A DNA stretch of 64,000 nt. Source: Paramacrobiotus metropolitanus (taxonomy: Eukaryota; Tardigrada; Eutardigrada; Parachela; Macrobiotidae). Made by a program: the position numbers and the translations under genes. The notes beneath the pieces are model-generated. The model ran no database searches. It was not told where the DNA came from and worked only from the letters and a program-made list of their open reading frames with translations. Positions within the stretch are counted from its first letter, which is position 1, and every line of letters begins with the position of its first letter. The stretch covers positions 186,001 to 250,000 of the forward strand of contig NW_026570301.1 in NCBI RefSeq assembly GCF_019649055.1, given 5' to 3'. This document shows, piece by piece, positions 51,125 to 61,586 of the stretch.

Positions 51125-52127
51125 ATGGATAGCCGAAATTGCAGCAATGCGACAACTGCGTATTGCTTGAACACCACCGACAATAATATCCTGGATGCTG
51201 CCTGTCTCCACTACGGTTACTGGGACGATCCGCTGGCTGCCATCGAGATTGCTGCCATGGTGGCAGTAGTTGCTTGTAACGCTGCCGGCCTCGCCAGTCT
51301 CTACCGTACCACCTCAGTCAGTGCTTCATTCAAACCGTACATCGCCATTCTCCTCCTAGCCAACCTGGCTATGGCCATCATGGAAGAATCCCATGGATAT
51401 CCTATTCGAGTTATCCTGTGATCGGTGGACGCTTTCGTGGGCAGCCTGCGATTTTTTCTTATACTGTAACTACGTTTTTGCCGGCTGGGAGATGCATGCT
51501 CACCTTCTCATCACCCTTAACCGGCTTTGGGCGCTGACCTTTCTCTATTCTTACCGCCAGCGGCATACCATCGCTACTAGCATTTGCCTCACGGCTGGCG
51601 CACTCATTTACGTTCACATATGGACCGTGCCTGGCCTCGTCTTGGATTCCCTTCATTACCGGATAATGGAGAAAGAATGCGAGGTCAACGGCGAAGCTCA
51701 GCGGTCGTGGCAGTTGGCGGTGCATACCTTTTTATACCTGCTTCCGATCATCTTTGTGGCGGTAGCCTACGTGTATCTCGTTGTCATGCAGCGGATGCGT
51801 AAGAAAACCCGTCCCGGTGGACCGGAAATGGAGGTACAGCCGCGCCCGACAGAGGATGGGACAAGTAGTGAGCCTCCCGCAGCCCTTAAAAAAGCGCGCC
51901 GGCAGAACAACCGGGCCTTCTTTATCCTGACATTGCTGACCTGCAGTGTATTAATCACCTGGACGCCCTTCCAGGTCTGCCAGTTGCTGCAAATCCTGGG
52001 CCGGATGGTAAATGATGACGTATCAGCCGCCCTCGATGTTTTGTGGATCATCCAGTCCCTCCTCGATCCGCTGTTATCGACCAGCATTATCTCCGACATA
52101 CGGACGGTTTTCAAAAAGCGGCAATAA
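51125..52127 (+). pseudogene. Intronless orphan rhodopsin-like GPCR with a one-base frameshift
   Basis: The frame from the ATG at 51125 encodes an N-glycosylated tail (NCS, NAT, NTT), TM1 and TM2 up to LANLAMAIMEE, then reads into a stop at 51421. The next frame takes over at KNPMDILFEL and continues to 52127. It covers TM3 with NRLWALTFLYSYRQRH, TM4, TM5 (LYLLPIIFVAVAYVYLV), a charged loop 3, TM6 with ITWTPFQ and TM7 with LLDPLLS. One extra base near 51386 separates the halves. Total length of about 334 aa and helix layout match the intact receptor at 25-26 kb. Apart from the shift there is no decay, so a recent null allele or an assembly error are both possible. No intron can bridge it. Confidence 0.75.
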
Positions 52128-52356
52128 AGAATATTTTTACATGGCCAGCTGTGGAGAATGCGGCACAGAATGTGGAAAAATGATCATTCGGAGGTGGCAC
52201 ACCGTGGTTGGTTTTGTGTAAAGAATAGTTCGGCGGCTGCAATTTACATTGGGCAATGTGTTTACTGGCAGTACCTGTAATTCCTAACCATAAGTGTTTC
52301 AAAGTTTTTCTGACTTCCACGCCTGCTCTTTGAATATCATCTATGCAAGGACTCCA
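52128..52356. other. 3' flank of the receptor
   Basis: No gene or clear signal. A foldback element begins at 52357. Confidence 0.4.
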
Positions 52357-52449
52357 AGGAGGCCTGAAGTTAAGTCACGTCGCCAATCATTGGCGAGCCA
52401 ATTTATCTCGATGAAATGAGTGAACTGGCGACGTGACTTAAAGCCTCCT
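52357..52449. mobile_element. Miniature foldback element
   Basis: AGGAGGC(CTG)AAGTTAAGTC then ACGTCGCCA (52357-52385) is mirrored by TGGCGACGTGACTTAAAGCC then TCCT (52426-52449), with a 3-base bulge and a centre of about 40 bp. It is non-coding. Confidence 0.75.
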
Positions 52450-53078
52450 CGTACTGAAGCATTTGCTTGCGATTCAGAGTTAATGTGTACATGCTTTGCG
52501 TAAATTGTGTTGGGCCTCTCAGTTCTTTAATAACATCTTTGCTGGACAATGATACTGATGATCTGTTGCGTACATCAATGTAGGTATAATTAGTTTCATC
52601 ATTTCATACGGAACTGACGAACCATTTCTTTTGAAAACAAACATATATTAAGAGAACTGCGCGTCGCTAGCAGTAACGCGGAGGTCGAATGAGTTTGTCA
52701 CTGGGCAGCTTGGACGACGGTTACTAGTTGAAACTGGGAAGTAATTTGCCTATTTTGTCAGTTTCTTACGATAATTTTGCTGCGTCCACAGCTTCTTGCC
52801 ATGAGGAGCAACGCAGAGGATATCGTGTTTCTGGCGTCCGGTACGCGAATCCATATTGTGCAATGTCCGGAATGAGAAGAGCGTCGGAGTGAAAGAGGAA
52901 ACAGCCTTGACCCCTTTGGACTCCGATTTAGTAGATACCTCTTTCCAGTTGCTTTTAATACAAATTCATCCCAGTTTTCGCGGGTAAATAAACATCGCTT
53001 GCTGGCGCAGTTCTTTTCCACGTTATTTTTGGACAATTTTTTTGCCGAATTTTTCCGCTAAGCCCACGCTTTTCTTGC

Positions 53079-53245
53079 TACTTCGCTATTTCTCATATTC
53101 CGGTCACTTTGAGTGTTTGGTTTCATATTCCGGTCACTCAGTTGCACGCATGCGCTGTAAGTGAGGTCACTTTGAGTGCACGCAGAGTGACCGGAATATG
53201 AAACCAAGCACTCAAAGTGACCGGAATATGAGAAATAGCGAAGTA
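53079..53245. mobile_element. Foldback element with 61-bp arms
   Basis: The left arm, 53079-53139, begins TACTTCGCTATTTCTCATAT. It is nearly the exact reverse complement of the right arm, 53185-53245, which ends GAGAAATAGCGAAGTA. Each arm contains two copies of CATATTCCGGTCACT, so the arms are themselves internally repeated. The centre is about 45 bp. Confidence 0.85.
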
Positions 53246-54456
53246 CTAATGCTATTTTCTTGATGTTGATCAGCTGGTATTGGAATTTGAGCTTTGCAAA
53301 CGGCACAAACATAACCGATGACTCAAAGGCGAACGTTATATAAGTATCATAGTGCGGCAAAAACTGGTTTTAAATTTCGGGAACATACAGTACTAAGTAT
53401 TTTACAGTAGTTTCTGCAGTCTTTGTTAGATGAGCAGCATCGCAATGCCCTAATCCTTTGTGGCCAAACTGGCGGCGTCTGTAACTATATTATCGTTTGC
53501 CACTATACTCGTAGTTAAGATATCGGCAACATCGTGGAGTAGCCAGTAAGGACTGCAACCTGTAGGCTGTTACTGGTAAGCACTATTAAATACAACTGAT
53601 GTTATCCGCAATTCATGATTACTCGAGTAATGATTCAGACAACTTATAAGCCGCGATCAGATTCAAAATTATTATACAGTTCAAGGTGCAAAATATTGTG
53701 TAGTAGAGAGGACACCTCTTTGGTGTGAGCAATGGCATTGTAAGACGCCGACATACGCCGAATCAGATAGATACTGAAAATTGCTGTGCAGAAATGACTG
53801 AATGTGTATCCTCCAATGTACTGTAAATCCTCAGAACGCAGGATAAACAATTAGCAGTCATCTGTTTTTAATTGAGGGAAATGCAAGCTGTTACCAGGAC
53901 ATATACATGGATGCTGGCCGGTTAGTAGATATACCAAAACTTTTTGTTCGTCAGCACTCAGCATCGTGATAAAGTGCATTTATACAAACTGAACACCAAA
54001 ACCATTTCGTCCAGCTTCCGTTGCCACATCGGTCGTTCGAAGTTCAGCAGCTTATCAGCTATGGATATGAGTTACCGGAACCACTACTCGGGAACTTTGC
54101 CAATGGAGAGGACAAGATCAACCATGTTCGCGGATTACTGAATATTGACGTGGGCACGTATAGTGATATGCAGTATCATGCATACGAGTATAATTGAGAA
54201 ATATAGGTGTTTACGCATTTATTTCTTTAAGCAAAGCGACCATGATAAATTGAAGTTTTATTTTGGAAGTGTTTGTATCTTATGCCGCTTACATTCGATC
54301 AAGTTGTCTAGTGAATGTGGCGCTGTAGTACAGGAAACTAAGTTTAATTATTTCTTCATAAAACGTTTAATAAGCTATGTGTAGGAAGTTAGGTCTGTAG
54401 ACTGTAAGTTTTTGAATGTCCAGATCTTCCATCTCCCATGAATTTATTGACGGGAA
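53246..54456. other. Intergenic with a possible 5' exon of the next gene
   Basis: Mostly non-coding. A frame without its own ATG at about 53982-54152 reads as protein (LPHRSFEVQQLISYGYELPE, then NFANGEDKINHVRGLLNIDV). It ends at a GTATAG donor whose phase fits the gene starting at 54457, but both splice sites are weak. A minus frame at 53644-53850 is not supported. Confidence 0.4.
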
Positions 54457-57400
54457 ATGAGCTCAGTTTTGAGAAAGCGGGAAAAAACTATCGCTAGTCG
54501 TTACTGCGCGCGGTTCAACAATCTGTTGAGTGAGCGATATGTCGTGTGCATTCCATTTAAGTTGGATGCCTATACTTTGCAGACCGTGGGAAAGGCACAA
54601 CTTCAGGTAAACCATAATATTACTGAGTTCAGCGAGTTACTATACTTTCACTATCACAACAGCTTCGCAGCCATTATCAATAATCGGGTTAAGGGTCAAT
54701 ATGATTGGCTCGTTGGTAAGTTTCACACTAGCTGATCATATCTAAGCGTTTGCTTCCATTTACAGGTGATTTTGTCCGAAACCGAGGAAATGTGAAGGCC
54801 ATTATCCGAAACGTGGCAACTACAGCGGAGCTCATGATAACTTTTGGCCCGGCCGCAGGAGGTGTCTCCGTGGTAAACGATATCGCGTGCAATTTTACAT
54901 TTTGCCCAGAACGAATTAGCAAAGTAATCTAGTTGTTCTACAGAGTTTTAATGACCAACCCGGAGCACTGTATAAACCGGCGTTAGATGCACGCATTTTT
55001 GGCGCCTACCGTTTACAACATGGCGATTTGGAGAAAGTCGGGTCGCTCTTGCGATGTAAAGTCAATGAATTCTGAGTGCAAAACCAAAACTATGTAATCG
55101 ATCGCTGAATATTTTCACGTGTCGCTCCTTATAGCGGTTGACGTCAGCGAAATGTGGGACAACATTAATGCCACAATTGCCATTGATCGGGATTTGTTTG
55201 GTCGCTACCGTGAATTTTCTATGAGTTTGTACACAACATCGCCATTCGTCTATCAAGATATCAACTCTCAATACTGGGTAATACATTAGCAAAGGAATAT
55301 GAAAAATTACACAAATAATTGCAAAAACTCCATTGTTTGATTATACATTACGTATATGGAAATTTGATGGTACATTTTAGTTAGCACTGTAATACGAATT
55401 TGATCCGGTTTTTTATGAGTTCAACACTAACTACGTAGAGCAAAATTGTAACTGCCGTTGATGTCGTGTACCCTTCAAATCAATAGCCGGACTCAGATCA
55501 AGTGGCGCGATCTGGAATCAGACTGATTATTCGGCCAAAAGCAACCGCCCTCACCAGGCAGAATTTGACCATGGAATTCGCATATAATCAGACAACCGCG
55601 GCACTGTCACTGGTGAGCGAAATACTGCTAAAATATTTTTGTAGTCAGTATTCTACACTGTTTTGACAAGTTCCTTTGTAGACTGCCAGTTTGGGCAAGG
55701 AGACCGCGCACATGTCTTACTATCGCGTACCTGCTACAAATTACTATGGAACATTCGAAGAAGTTGATCAACAACCACACGCTAATCCGACTTATTCGCT
55801 GAAAGACCTAGAAGTATTTGACTGGAGAAAACCTGGCGGTGAGCTTTGCTTTGCAACGATGGTTATTGACTCCTTGGTCAGTCGCAATAACGTTTGCTCA
55901 TTGATGTCTGCAGAAACCGCCGAATGCGGATTTTGGCAGGCCCGTCGCCGGATTCGCATTTTTCCACATTCCTCGGGCGGCTACGATGTCTTCGAAGAGA
56001 GCTCATGCGCAGCTGGCACGCTGTCGCTCAATTTCCGCGGGACCACAGTCTTTCCAAACGATAACGCCAACAATGCCAGCTTACAACAAGTACTTCGGCG
56101 CTTAATAGGTCGTTCGCCGCTGTTGAGTTTCCGGTGCCATAAACCCACTTGACGTATTGTAGACAGTGACGTACACCGAAGATTCTGGTCAGCTGGTATT
56201 TCAACAATCCATAAGGAGTGAGAATGTTCGATTTCGTGACGAATTTCGTGATGGTGAGATTCCTGGAACACGGTTGGTTTTCTCGCTAACACATATTATG
56301 GATCCAAACATTCCATTAAGTGTGGTATGTGGGTTAATGTTTTAATGGGAATTGCCGGCATGTACATGGTAATAATTTGTGTACATGCACGGGAACTGCT
56401 GCTTTCGTGAACTCCCAAACCCTTTCCCCAAATTTTTATCACATGCTGCAGCCAGATTCGTGGGAAAGTTGTTTGGGCGTGACATGCAGTTGAGTTACGG
56501 ATAACCATATTGCAAAAAATCTAAAAGCAAGCAGCGTGCCGTCCTTAGTATATTCAGAGACATCTTACTCCTACGGTATGATGAAACGACCTTCTCCAAA
56601 TTATACGTGTAAGATACGTACAGAGGGTGATTTCGCAATATGCTTCCAGAACGGACACAAAGTTGCAGTAATTCCTTGCCTTGTTCATTCCTTCACTTCT
56701 TGTCGCTTAAAATTCTTCAATATGTGCTTCATAATTCATCATTAGTTGAATAAAAACGAAGTAAGTGGCACTCAAAGGTGGTTTTAAAGCGGAACGCCAA
56801 GTTTTCCAAACTGGAACGAATTTTTGACGAGGAAATTTTTTTGCCAATTTCCTTATTTTTCGGAATTTGACATAGACCGTCGCAATCGATGAGGCGTAGA
56901 TGTAGCTGCTTTATTCGGACGGGAGATACGAAATTCCGGGCTACCACTTTTAAGTGTCGTAATAACAAAAAATCAAAATTTGGTAAAAAACGAAAACGAA
57001 TGATGTTTGTTTACCGAAATTATTTTACCAAGACAACAATGCAGTGCATGTGATCCCTCCCCGTGTTAAAACCACCGTAGATGCCTGTACTACAAAGTCG
57101 CTTAAAAAACTTCTCAGGAAAAGCAATCTAGATTTGCAGCCCGGGGAGGAACGCAAGGGGAACAGTCAAAATGGTTATCTTCCAGTTCACGAAGCTAGCA
57201 CAACGTACTATTGCCTAGAATCTAACAAAGCCAGATGTTTTCTGAAGGCCACTTGACATAACAGTTCATTAAACCTGGCACCCATAGATTATGAATTGAT
57301 GACGATTTTTTAGCAAATTTTTAATGGAAAGCATTGGAAAACGTTTTGCGAATTGTTACAGTGTTGGGCACAGACACTTGTCGGTTTGCATTTTGCAAAA

Positions 57401-59222
57401 TCCCACCGTATTCTAAATTGTTTTCTGTTTTTTTAAATAAATTTGTTATGATCGCTAAGAGAAAGGGCTTTCAAACTTAACGGTTCTCAGAATAAAACAT
57501 GCACGGAGAGGATGGCAATAAATTCATAAATAAAGTGGAAGCATAATGCAAAATCACCCTCTGTACATGTAACTATGAAGAATGTTCTTACGAACGTTGT
57601 TAGTTAGTCTTACACTGAATAAAAATTCCACCTTCTCTTGCCTTAAAACTGTTTCAAATTTGATTTGCCATTGCAAAAAAACAGACGTAAATCTGATTTA
57701 CTGTCGTACGCCTGAACTATCGTAATAGCTTCTCGTAGTTTTCTATTGAAAAACCGTTTTTCGAAGAGGATCAGCTCATGAACAGACTTTTGATGTACCT
57801 AAGTGCGTGTGTATTTTTTATAACTTTCGTGACCCATAAATCTTCATGCGGATGTTGCGCGCACAAACGTTTTAACAAAGCGATTGGTCACGGGAGGTTA
57901 CAAAACAATACAAAACAATGTTTCTTAGGGCGGCAATGCAATAGTCTCCGTAAATGTACACGAACGTTAATGACCAATTTAGTGCGATATACCGATGGCT
58001 CCTTTTAGTTGAAAAACAAGATATTCTTCTTCTCTTTGCAGAATTATAGTTACATCCATCTCGACCCCACGACTTACCCTCGACCGGCTCAGTTTCGCAG
58101 TGTGCGATTTCGTCGCGTCCTCTCGCCTTTAGTTAAGGGTCAATGTAAGCCGTCCAAATGTTACTAGCAGTTATCACATGTCTTTTGTTTGCGTAGACAA
58201 AGTGGATGAAATACCCGGTTCCTTACGAACTCCTGCTGGTAAGTTGAGCTTTAACGAATACAGCCGAATTCGTCAAAGCAGAAACCGAACCAGTCATACT
58301 TCCTGCGTAATTTTTGTTCGGCCTATAACGTAGTTGGATAAGGAGGTCTCTGACTTCTTACATTCTATTAGAGTTATGAGAATAAAAGCACCAGAAATCA
58401 AGATTACGGTCCAGATTATTTTTAAGTCAGTTAATACCGAAATCTCCGAACTTACGGAAAGAATTGCACCATAGTAATTTAGCACACCAAGCATCGTATC
58501 TGTACGCATCATATCGATACAACTGCAGTCGTCAATACCCTAGCGGAAAAGCCGATTTAAGCCCAAGTGTTGGTCTTTTCGTTAAAGCTCGAACAGAAAA
58601 AAACCGAGCCATTAACCATGAAATTGATTTTGCAGAATTTTGATAAAAAATACACTTAAAAAGCCAGTCTGCTGTCATACAGTTACAGTTTTTCAGTAGT
58701 TTCCTTAAAGCGATTCGGATACGAATTTCGATTTTGAATTACAACCCAATAATGCTGACCCAAAATCCTTATCACCAAAACTACTCTAAAGAACCGGATA
58801 TTTGCACAACAAAACTGTTTTATTAAAAAAAAATATATTTTAACATTTTGAAACGGCCGTGATGATGCCAGAAAATATCGGTATGTTTGACTGGCAACGG
58901 TCCCCAGCAGTTAAACACTGGCGTTTCTAATGGCAGAAAAATTTATTCCTAACCAAATGACAGTACTGCAAAATTCTCACGCAAACTGTTGATTATTCCA
59001 GGGCAGCATCTCCTAATAACTGTTTCTGATTTGGGTCACAATCGATATCGCTGGAGGCTCAGAGAGAATGGAAACACAACGGACGAATGGTTAATGATGT
59101 TCAACGACGGATGTTCTTCCGAAGAGTCGGAAGACCTGACAGAAATGGTAGGCAGGAGCACAGTCGCTGCTTGGTGCACCGTGCTACAGGCAATGACATA
59201 CCGTACAAATTACAATGCCTAA
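54457..59222 (+). CDS. Multi-exon gene of unknown function
   Basis: Exons chosen by splice sites, phase and protein character: 54457-54715, 54766-54872, 54944-55055, 55135-55277, about 55393-55434, 55487-55612, 55682-56108, 56167-56253, 58042-58144, 58197-58238 and 59002-59222. Phases agree at nearly every join. Two exceptions remain: the exon at 55393 has no AG acceptor, and an exon is missing between 56253 and 58042, for which 56536-56700 is a candidate. Several introns are only 50-80 bp. The product would exceed 450 aa. It has many N-glycosylation sequons and beta-rich polar segments (ITFGPAAGGVSVSFNDQPG, SFMVIDS-type stretches), and it ends in an acidic tail (DGCSSEESEDL). I see no membrane helix and do not recognise the family. 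It may be two adjacent related genes, since RSENVRFRDEF and FRSVRFRRVL look alike. Confidence 0.45.
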
Positions 59223-59960
59223 CTGATCTTACTGATTCCTGCCACAGGATCGAGCAAGCAACCCGGATTATTGGCAGTACAGTGAAATCAACGGGAGGGT
59301 AGTGGCGAAAGCGTACAGATATGAGCAGCTCATCAAGACATTAATTTTTTATAAAGACGGTATCACTTCGTATATACGCGGTGGTACGCCGAGTTGCGGT
59401 CTACCGATTTGTACACAGCATGCTACTCGTCTTCCGAAAGCCGGAACTGAAGCTGAACAAAGCTGAACTTGACAGAAATCTTTGCTTCGCTTTTATTAGC
59501 AGTTCAGCATCTGCCCATTGTCTGCTTTGCAAACGATAAAGGTTGAAGGTTTTCGAATAATCACAGACATTATTTTTGATTTGCTACGGCTGCTACTAAT
59601 AGAAATTGCATATGTTGTTGCCAGTGGTCACATGTGGCACGTTTCGTACCAAAGTAAAAAAGTGAATCGTTTTTTCTCATTTTATAGTCACAGTAGACGT
59701 CTGTGTACAGGCTGCAGACACCATGCAGTCCTATCGGTAGTCACCTGGATTCTTAGAGTGGGTCTCCAATTCGAAGCGAATCTAGCTTTGGTACCGTTGC
59801 TCAACCGCACGAGGTGGCTGTATGCAGTGGCCACGCCTACAGATACGGTACGCGAAGCCACCTCGCGAGGTGGAGTTGCTGTATCGCAACGAGATTCGCT
59901 TTAAATTCGGGACGAGGCCTTGGAGTCTTTAGGTTTTCTTAGGAGGTATACAGATTATTT
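59223..59960. other. Intergenic, no supported gene
   Basis: A 128-codon plus frame at 59518-59904 has no recognisable domain. Confidence 0.4.
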
Positions 59961-60088
59961 TCAGGGTGTCTACAGGTTGTCTACAGATGTCTACCGTTGT
60001 ATACAAGCAGCCTTTCTTAGGTTCAGCTGGATATTCTGTCTGTATACATCGGTAGTCATCTGTAAACAGCCCGTAGACGCCACTGTAG
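59961..60088. mobile_element. Foldback element next to the virus-like module
   Basis: TGTCTACAGATGTCTACCGT then TGTATAC (about 59978-60004) is mirrored by GTATACATCGGTAGTCATCT then GTAAACA (about 60042-60068) with few mismatches. The mirror extends outward through GTGTCTACAGG / CCCGTAGACGCC. It has no ORF. Confidence 0.6.
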
Positions 60089-60505
60089 ACATACTGTAAG
60101 TAGTTAGTGGGACTATTGGGCGATGCTGACGAGCACTACCCGGCGTTCCGCTGTATGTGCCGCGCCAGCGGCACGGTACCGTTACCACTTCAACGGCCTA
60201 TCGCTAGATGTGACGCAGGATGTGCGGCGCCCAAAGCGCATTTCGGTGGCCCACCAAAAGCGCATTTCGGCTAGTGTGCGGCTGGGTGTTACGCTATGTG
60301 CTAAGTTGCATCATTCCTTACATGTTGAAGCCATAGCCGGTACGGCGTGAAGCAGTAAGAGAGATTCGTGATGAAGCGTAAAGCCAATTACGAAGTACCG
60401 CTACACATAAAAGCTCCGCATGACGTCAATTTTCATTAATCAGCTATTTAACAAAAGTAACACGCACTTCAAGGCCGTAAAAAGTAATAAAATAAAACCG
60501 TAAAT
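60089..60505. other. Junction region left of the virus-like module
   Basis: Contains a tandem duplication of AAAGCGCATTTCGG at about 60233-60270. I cannot see a clear terminal repeat or target-site duplication marking the left end of the module. Confidence 0.4.
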
Positions 60506-61108
60506 TCAGTAATAAAACAGAACACGCTTTTTGAATTTCTCCAAGACAATATCAATGAACTGATCACCCTTCGTTTGCAATACAAACTGGCAATAAGGTG
60601 CAATTCTAGCATGTTCTTCCCAAACATCATCATCAGGGTGCCACGCCTCCACCACTTGACCACACGAAAAGCATTCGACGCGGTCATTAGGTCCAAGAAA
60701 AATAAAGCCCGCCGCCGCCATGTCCTGTTCCCGCTGAAATCGGATCTTGGGCCATGCAGTGAAGCTGGCCAGCCGGACGTTGTAGTTGGCCATACTTGGT
60801 TTCTTGGGCTGGAGCGGGTCAGCATTGCGAAAGGTACTGTACGGTCCGCAAACGTCTTCGCCAGTAGTTGATTTATTGTCATCGGTAGTTTTCGAGGGGT
60901 AGTTGAAACATACGTAGCCGCACCGCGGGCAACGGTGGGTCGGGTCAACGAATCCTTGACGACTAGCGCATGGCGGTCGGTATCGCAAGGCCATGGCGCC
61001 ACGGACCCGGTCGCATTTGCCTCCGCAGTCCATACATACGGCAGCCGCTGACTTTGTTCTATCCAGTTTAGTTCCGGGCAATGTAACGGGTGAGCTGCTG
61101 CAGCCCAT
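60506..61108 (-). CDS. BIR-domain (IAP-like) protein with N-terminal zinc-binding cysteines
   Basis: Numbering from the most upstream ATG (61168), the C-terminal part is a canonical baculovirus IAP repeat at residues about 131-196: SFTAWP, AGFIFLG, then C166-x2-C169-x16-H186-x6-C193 (CFSCG ... HARIAPYC). All four zinc ligands are present. BIR domains bind caspases or other death regulators, and viruses use them to restrain host apoptosis. There is no RING domain after it. The N-terminus has a cysteine cluster (CMDCGGKC, then RCPRCGYVC) that looks like a zinc ribbon. Possible starts are at 61168, 61108 and 61033; I use the middle one because it keeps all the cysteines with the least overlap with the TBP-like gene. 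It is the last of three minus-strand genes read in series. Confidence 0.8.
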   Translation of the reverse strand: MGCSSSPVTLPGTKLDRTKSAAAVCMDCGGKCDRVRGAMALRYRPPCASRQGFVDPTHRCPRCGYVCFNYPSKTTDDNKSTTGEDVCGPYSTFRNADPLQPKKPSMANYNVRLASFTAWPKIRFQREQDMAAAGFIFLGPNDRVECFSCGQVVEAWHPDDDVWEEHARIAPYCQFVLQTKGDQFIDIVLEKFKKRVLFYY

Positions 61109-61586
61109 GGTCGATATCGTCAGCGGACTTTCCACCGAGAAAGTTGACTTTTCCGCTATAAAACACAACCGCTGTACAAGTATCTAGTTGCGCAATTAAA
61201 CCGAGAAACCGCGTCGGTGAATAGTTACAGCGTGGTATTTTGTACGCTAAGTCTAATAAATCAAAACGCTGACCAAAATCATATGTCGCCACCATATTAA
61301 CAATATGAAAGTTAGTAACAGTCACACGATAACTAAAGCGTTCGAGAATGTGCGCGAAATGCTGAACTAAATTCTCAGCTTCGGCTACAGTGCGAGCACC
61401 ATTTACTGTAATTTTACCGTTACTATATAGTTGGCAGTGTGCTTTGTACGGTTTAAGAATACGCCATAATAACCCGGAAAACTTACGTGGGTCGTAGTGC
61501 GCCATTGGTATCTTGTCTTCGATTTGGTCGAGATCCAACTGGCAGTTCAAATCCGCCGTGGCAACAATGTTGTTCACGGTAGCCAT
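61068..61586 (-). CDS. TATA-binding-protein (TBP) homologue in a virus-like module
   Basis: A protein of 172 aa made of two imperfect repeats (about 1-85 and 90-172), the saddle fold of TBP without an N-terminal extension. Key DNA-contact positions are kept. The central asparagines are in VNNIVAT (N6) and IVNMVAT (N97). The four intercalating aromatics are F36, Y54 (in place of Phe), F127 and F142, the latter in FYSGKV. NGAR and GGKS match the TGAK turns of each repeat. Cellular TBP is usually better conserved and carries basic helices, which are weak here. It should bind promoter DNA and recruit transcription machinery. It is intronless, overlaps the upstream ORF by 13 bp and sits among viral-type genes, which argues that it belongs to the element and is not the host TBP gene. 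Confidence 0.85.
   Translation of the reverse strand: MATVNNIVATADLNCQLDLDQIEDKIPMAHYDPRKFSGLLWRILKPYKAHCQLYSNGKITVNGARTVAEAENLVQHFAHILERFSYRVTVTNFHIVNMVATYDFGQRFDLLDLAYKIPRCNYSPTRFLGLIAQLDTCTAVVFYSGKVNFLGGKSADDIDHGLQQLTRYIARN

Noticed and set aside
53644-53850. 68-codon hydrophobic minus-strand frame
   Set aside because: Short, no splice partners and no family motif.
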